DNA from: Bifidobacterium sp. UBA744
Lineage (GTDB): Bacteria; Actinomycetota; Actinomycetes; Actinomycetales; Bifidobacteriaceae
NCBI GenBank assembly: GCA_002298605.1
Contig: DBKS01000057.1
Location: 32,444-41,442 of the forward strand
Direction of reading: 5' to 3'
Length of the DNA: 8,999 nt
Each line of letters begins with the position of its first letter. Positions within the stretch are counted from its first letter, which is position 1. Shown in pieces: positions 5,017 to 8,999 of the stretch. Made by a program: the position numbers and the translations under genes. The notes beneath the pieces are model-generated. The model had not been told where the DNA came from and searched no databases. It worked only from the letters and a program-made list of their open reading frames with translations.

Positions 5017-6588
5017 ATGCCGAATCTCAAACAGGTCGTCGACGTCCTTGAAACGCTGTATCCGCTGCGATACGCCGAACAATGGGATGAACCGGGGCTG
5101 ATCGTCGGCGATCCGACCGAGCCGGTGCGTCGGATCGCCTTCGCCGCCGATCCGACCGACGCCATCGTCGACAAGGCCCTTGCCATGGAAGCGGATCTGC
5201 TGGTCACGCATCATCCTTTGTTCTTTCGGTCGGTTCACGAGGTTTCCGGCCTGGGATTTCGCGGCAATCTCGTCAGCAAGCTGAACCGGGGCCATTGCGC
5301 ACTGTGGGTGGGGCACACGAATGCCGATGCCGCATGGCGCGGTGTCGGACAGGCCGCGGCGGATGCGCTGCGGCTGGTCGAGCAGAGGCCATTGGTGCCG
5401 CTTGACGATCCGAAGGCGAGCCACCCGGTGGGATTGGGACGCATAGGCGTGCTGGAGCATCCCATGACGCTGGGGGATTTCGCCATGCGTGTGGCGCAGG
5501 CCGTTCACTGCCAAGGCATGCCCACGGCATTGGGCGTGCAGATGTGCGGCGACCCGTCAATGCCCGTGCATACGGTGGCGGTGCTGCCCGGTTCCGGCGA
5601 TTCCCTCTTCGACGAGGTGCGGGCGAGCGACGCCGATGTGTACGTCACCTCGGATCTGCGCCATCACCCCGTCACCGATGCGATCGAGCAGGCGCGATAC
5701 GAGGCCCGGGTGGCACGGCGGGGGATCGCCATAGGCCATGGCGACCTGGCATTCATCAATACGCCGCATGCCGCCATTGAATCGATCTGGTTCAACTATG
5801 CCCTCGAGGACGTTCCCAATGCGATCGAACGGGCGACGGGGGAGCGGCCCGACGTCGCATGGATCCGCGACACCACCGACCCCTGGTGCCAGACGATTCA
5901 TTGGCCGGATACGCGGATCGACGTTGCCGTTCGCGGGAATGCCTCCGCGGACCGGGACGGCGGCGCCGGACACATCGGCGATTCGACGCTCCGCGAACTC
6001 GACGCCTCCTGCGACGGCGTCGACATGAACGTGCCCGCAACCGTGGCCACCCATGACATCGTCTGGCGGGGAAAGGTATATGACGTCGACGACATGACGA
6101 TCGACCTGCATCGCGCCGACGGCGGCACGGTCCGTATCCGCCGGCAGATCACGCGTCATCGTCCGTGCGTGGTCATGCTGGTCCACGACGTCAGCAACGA
6201 CAAATATCTGATGGAACGCGAATATCGGGCGGGATCGCAGCGCTATGCCTACGGACTGCCCGCCGGCCTGATCGACGAGGGCGAAGACGTCGATCAGGCC
6301 GCCCTGCGCGAACTGCGTGAGGAAACCGGGGTGGTTCCCGAGCCCGGAGACGACTCGTTCACCATCGATGCGGTGGGCGATTTCTACTCCTCGGAAGGTA
6401 TGAGCGACGAGCTCGCGCATATCATGGTGATCCATCTGTCCGCATGGCGGCAAGGCCCGCGGCATTTCGACCCCGATGAGCACGTGGAATCGGCGTGGGT
6501 CGATTTCGGCACGCTGACGGCGATCGGCGTCACGGCGTCGAACAGCCAGATCGCGTTGCTGCACGAGGCTTTGCGCAGGGCGAAATAA
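5017..6588 (+). CDS. Fusion of Nif3-like dinuclear metal protein and Nudix hydrolase
   Basis: This is a 523-residue two-domain protein. Residues 1-290 match the Nif3/YbgI family (DUF34), conserved metal-binding hexamers of unclear biochemical role: VTHHPLFF (H65, H66), GHTNADAA (H100, D104), the central GRIGVLEHPMTLGDFA and TVAVLPGSGDSL strands, DVYVTSDLRHHPVTDA and IAIGHGDLAF (H241). The family's closing HxxxE ligand pair is not seen: the position four after H241 is Ala. After a linker (about 295-343) comes a Nudix domain (about 344-523) with VWRGKVYDVDD, PAGLIDEGE and a perfect Nudix box (G417, E423, R431, E432, E435, E436, G438), followed by FYSSEGMSDE. The layout resembles ADP-ribose pyrophosphatases, but Glu replaces the usual Pro after the box. 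The reading frame is unbroken across the junction and no ribosome site precedes the linker Met at 6025. Likely in the pdtaR-polA operon. The domain calls are solid; the joint function is unknown. Confidence 0.88.
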   Translation: MPNLKQVVDVLETLYPLRYAEQWDEPGLIVGDPTEPVRRIAFAADPTDAIVDKALAMEADLLVTHHPLFFRSVHEVSGLGFRGNLVSKLNRGHCALWVGHTNADAAWRGVGQAAADALRLVEQRPLVPLDDPKASHPVGLGRIGVLEHPMTLGDFAMRVAQAVHCQGMPTALGVQMCGDPSMPVHTVAVLPGSGDSLFDEVRASDADVYVTSDLRHHPVTDAIEQARYEARVARRGIAIGHGDLAFINTPHAAIESIWFNYALEDVPNAIERATGERPDVAWIRDTTDPWCQTIHWPDTRIDVAVRGNASADRDGGAGHIGDSTLRELDASCDGVDMNVPATVATHDIVWRGKVYDVDDMTIDLHRADGGTVRIRRQITRHRPCVVMLVHDVSNDKYLMEREYRAGSQRYAYGLPAGLIDEGEDVDQAALRELREETGVVPEPGDDSFTIDAVGDFYSSEGMSDELAHIMVIHLSAWRQGPRHFDPDEHVESAWVDFGTLTAIGVTASNSQIALLHEALRRAK

Positions 6589-6635
6589 GCGGGCCGCTTC
6601 TCAGGGGCGATTGGCTGGCATGCCGGCGTTCTTCA

Positions 6636-6673
6636 GACGACGTGCAGCTTCCTCGGATGAAACGTTCGTCGTC
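6636..6673 (+). promoter_or_regulatory. Inverted repeat and CG-centred near-palindrome upstream of glgX
   Basis: GACGACG (6636-6642) and CGTCGTC (6667-6673) form a perfect 7-bp inverted repeat with a 24-base spacer. Inside lies GATGAAACGTTCGTC (6656-6670), with a central CG flanked by partly symmetric arms, loosely like LacI-family operators. Its position just upstream of the putative -10 box would suit repression. No regulator is identified, so this is only a candidate. Confidence 0.3.
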
Positions 6674-6675
6674 AG

Positions 6676-6684
6676 TGGGATACT
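6676..6684 (+). promoter_or_regulatory. Putative extended -10 promoter for leaderless glgX transcript
   Basis: TGGGATACT at 6676-6684 fits an extended -10: TG, one base, then the hexamer GATACT, which keeps the key A and final T. Transcription would start 6-7 bases downstream, at or beside the A of ATG 6691. No Shine-Dalgarno sequence is present in the 20 bases before the ATG. No good -35 is seen, as is common with extended -10 elements. Confidence 0.55.
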
Positions 6685-6690
6685 AGAACC

Positions 6691-8832
<2,142 letters not shown>

Positions 8833-8853
8833 GGTTTTCGACCGCGCGTCGTG

Positions 8854-8894
8854 GCGTCGTGTCCGGCCGGCATGAAGGCAGCCGGACACGACGC
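8854..8894 (+). terminator. Perfect 14-bp hairpin after glgX, without U-tract
   Basis: Bases 8854-8867 pair perfectly with 8881-8894 (14 pairs, mostly G-C) around a 13-base loop. It starts 22 bases after the glgX stop, the expected place for a terminator, but the bases that follow (TGAACGCGG) contain no U-run. It may be a U-less actinobacterial terminator or an mRNA 3'-end stabiliser. Confidence 0.55.
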
Positions 8895-8941
8895 TGAACG
8901 CGGTGTCAGGAGAATCAAATAAAGGGAAATTCCAGAGAGAG

Positions 8942-8974
8942 AATAAAAAAACCGGCGGCCTGAGCCACCGGTTT
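8942..8974 (-). terminator. Intrinsic terminator on the minus strand, downstream of an edge tRNA
   Basis: AAACCGG (8949-8955) pairs with CCGGTTT (8968-8974); after a C-A mismatch, GGC (8957-8959) pairs with GCC (8964-8966) around a CTGA-like four-base loop. Read on the minus strand the stem runs directly into a T-run (complement of the seven A at 8945-8951, then ATT), a standard rho-independent terminator. Nothing like a U-tract follows on the + strand. It therefore ends a transcript coming from beyond the right edge. Confidence 0.8.
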
Positions 8975-8981
8975 CATGTTG

Positions 8982-8999
8982 TGGAGCTAAGGGGATTCG
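8982..8999 (-). tRNA. Partial tRNA 3' end (probably tRNA-Ala), cut by window edge
   Basis: The last 18 bases, read on the minus strand, give CGAATCCCCTTAGCTCCA. This fits the end of a T loop (..CGAAT), the 3' strand of a T stem (CCCCT), a 7-base acceptor strand (TAGCTCC) and discriminator A at 8982, with no encoded CCA. A T at position 70 (base 8985) would form the G3-U70 pair that marks tRNA-Ala if the 5' strand is GGGGCTA, as in actinobacterial tRNA-Ala. A minus-strand terminator follows within 8 bases. The rest of the gene is outside the window, so both the tRNA call and its identity are inferences. Confidence 0.6.

Noticed and set aside
5557..6564. A 335-codon open frame on the minus strand opposite the Nif3-Nudix gene
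   Set aside because: Antisense shadow of a gene with clear family motifs on the + strand; no ribosome binding site or recognisable product.

Overview
This GC-rich window reads as chromosomal core DNA of an actinobacterium, most likely a Bifidobacterium. The assignment is inferred from four things: a receiver-ANTAR regulator of PdtaR type directly before polA, an actinobacterial-type DNA polymerase I with a degraded proofreading domain, a GlgX-type glycogen debranching enzyme, and overall protein style. No 16S or other marker is present. No transposase, CRISPR array or phage gene is visible.

Layout, left to right: the 3' end of a pyruvate kinase gene (1-294, +); a strong hairpin terminator (346-391) between it and a convergent Nudix hydrolase of ADP-ribose pyrophosphatase type (404-1000, -); a 74-nt tRNA with a CAA (Leu) anticodon but a short variable loop (1121-1194, +); about 300 bases with no recognisable gene; an apparent operon of pdtaR (1501-2106), polA (2112-4988) and a Nif3-like/Nudix fusion gene (5017-6588), all +; glgX (6691-8832, +), probably read from its own promoter as a leaderless mRNA; and a tail with two hairpins. 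The second of these hairpins ends a minus-strand transcript whose last 18 visible bases look like the 3' end of a tRNA, probably tRNA-Ala, cut by the window edge.

How the genes relate: pyruvate kinase and GlgX belong to central carbon and glycogen metabolism. PolA handles repair and Okazaki fragment processing. PdtaR is an RNA-binding response regulator. The two Nudix domains in the window (one free-standing, one fused to Nif3) point to hydrolysis of ADP-ribose-like nucleotide sugars. The tight pdtaR-polA spacing suggests co-transcription and translational coupling; a functional link is not shown.

The most unusual items are the Nif3-Nudix fusion with a probable missing Nif3 metal ligand, the altered Nudix box of the free-standing hydrolase, the short-variable-loop tRNA with CAA anticodon, and the leaderless start of glgX. 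I see no strong evidence for an undescribed multi-gene system here; most of the window is ordinary core genome.
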